From contig JAJZTU010000201.1 in the NCBI GenBank assembly GCA_021848765.1, forward strand, positions 1-5,801: DNA of 5,801 bases. Direction: 5' to 3'. Numbering within the stretch: the stretch's first letter is position 1; each line of letters begins with the position of its first letter. The translations under genes were made by a program, and so were the position numbers. Of the stretch, positions 5,112 through 5,801 are shown in pieces. This stretch comes from Bacillota bacterium. Its GTDB lineage: Bacteria; Bacillota; GCA-003054495; Carboxydocellales; JAJZTU01. Below the pieces are notes generated by a model, which saw nothing but the letters and a program-made list of their open reading frames with translations, did not search any database and had not been told where the DNA came from.

Positions 5112-5801
5112 GTGCCGGTTGCAATAGTACGCTGCGAGGACTATGAAGAAGAGTTGGTAGCCAGGGGTGTCGGGGTTTGTCTTGCCCATCTGGGAGGAAT
5201 GGAGGCCTTCGTCAGGCCAGGCCAAAAAGTGGCCTTAAAACCCAATCTGGTTATGAAGAAAAACCCCCGGGAGGCGGTAACCACCCACCCCCTGGTTGTA
5301 ATGGCTGTGGCCAAAGAAGTTCTCAGGGTAGGGGGGATTCCCCTGATCTGTGACAGCCCGGGCGGACCCTTTCACACAGCAAAAGGCCTGCAAGGCATCT
5401 ATGATATTTGCGGAATGACTGAGGTGGCCGCGAAAACCGGGGCCGGACTGAACTTTGACACCGGGGAAAAAACTTGTCCCCACCCGGAAGGGGTGGTAAT
5501 CAGAAGCCTTCCCATAATTACCCCCCTGGCTGAGGCTGATGTAATCATCAACCTGCCCAAGCTGAAAACCCACTCCATGACCACCTACAGTGGAGCGGTC
5601 AAAAACCTCTATGGATCTATTCCGGGGATGAAAAAGGCGGAATATCATTTCAAAATGCCCCGTTACGAGGACTTTGCCAATCTGCTTGTGGACATCTACA
5701 CTCTCTTAAAACCCTCGCTGAACATCATGGACGGGATTCTAGGGATGGAAGGGGATGGGCCAACAGCGGGAACCCCCAGGAAGGTAGGCCTGCTGCTGAC
5801 C
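5112..5801 (+). CDS. DUF362 domain-containing protein, partial (C-terminus beyond window)
   Basis: The frame is open from GTG 5112 to the window end (230 codons). It shows the DUF362 pattern: a start MPVAIVRCEDYEEELV, KPNLV near residues 44-48, TTHPLVVMAVAKEVLR about 57-72, then DSPGGP, INLPKLKTHS about 145-154, SGAVKNLYGSIPG about 159-171, and MDGILGMEGDGPTAGTPR toward the end. The biochemical role of the family is not firmly established; many members carry a C-terminal 4Fe-4S ferredoxin domain, which would lie outside the window, so it cannot be checked here. No signal peptide or membrane segment is seen. GTG is the first in-frame start after a TAA at 5097-5099; GGGGTG (5101-5106) is a weak Shine-Dalgarno 5 nt away. 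It follows aroA by 42 nt with no terminator, so it is probably cotranscribed, but a link to aromatic synthesis is inference from position only. Confidence 0.85.
   Translation, partial: MPVAIVRCEDYEEELVARGVGVCLAHLGGMEAFVRPGQKVALKPNLVMKKNPREAVTTHPLVVMAVAKEVLRVGGIPLICDSPGGPFHTAKGLQGIYDICGMTEVAAKTGAGLNFDTGEKTCPHPEGVVIRSLPIITPLAEADVIINLPKLKTHSMTTYSGAVKNLYGSIPGMKKAEYHFKMPRYEDFANLLVDIYTLLKPSLNIMDGILGMEGDGPTAGTPRKVGLLLT

Overview
The window looks like a chromosomal piece of a Gram-positive Clostridia-type bacterium. The aromatic enzymes are of the Firmicutes kind: a Thermotoga/Bacillus-type DAHP synthase with an N-terminal regulatory domain, a TyrA with a C-terminal ACT domain, and a class II EPSP synthase. 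Ribosome-binding sites are strong (AAAGGAGG, GAGGAGG) and both regulatory leaders carry intrinsic terminators. A Peptococcaceae/Desulfotomaculum-like host is my best guess, from protein flavour only.

Layout. Positions 1-875 (minus strand) hold the 5' part of pabB, cut off by the window edge. Positions 876-1520 are a long divergent regulatory region. From 1521 onward, plus-strand genes run in one direction: aroF (DAHP synthase), tyrA (prephenate dehydrogenase), aroA (EPSP synthase) and a DUF362-family gene cut off at the right edge. No terminator is visible between these genes, so they probably form one operon. AroF opens the shikimate pathway, AroA makes the precursor of chorismate, TyrA takes prephenate to tyrosine, and PabB takes chorismate to folate.

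The most interesting part is the divergent intergenic region. Each side has a promoter, then an untranslated leader with NAG-type triplet repeats (N mostly G or U), then a hairpin followed by six U residues ahead of the gene. On the pabB side the repeats are mostly GAG at 5-nt steps, the spacing expected for an RNA site of TRAP (trp RNA-binding attenuation protein). The order and distances resemble the Bacillus trp leader. On the aroF side four 8-bp repeats end in a segment that can pair with the 5' arm of the terminator (a possible antiterminator) and that also contains the ribosome-binding site of a 20-codon leader ORF. That ORF runs through the terminator and encodes Phe-Trp and Phe-Phe. 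I infer that both divergent transcripts are controlled by attenuation in response to aromatic amino acids; this is untested.

Smaller features are a 7-codon mini-ORF before tyrA, an imperfect direct repeat between tyrA and aroA, and a perfect TATAAT just before the DUF362 gene. No mobile elements, tRNA or rRNA genes or CRISPR arrays were seen.
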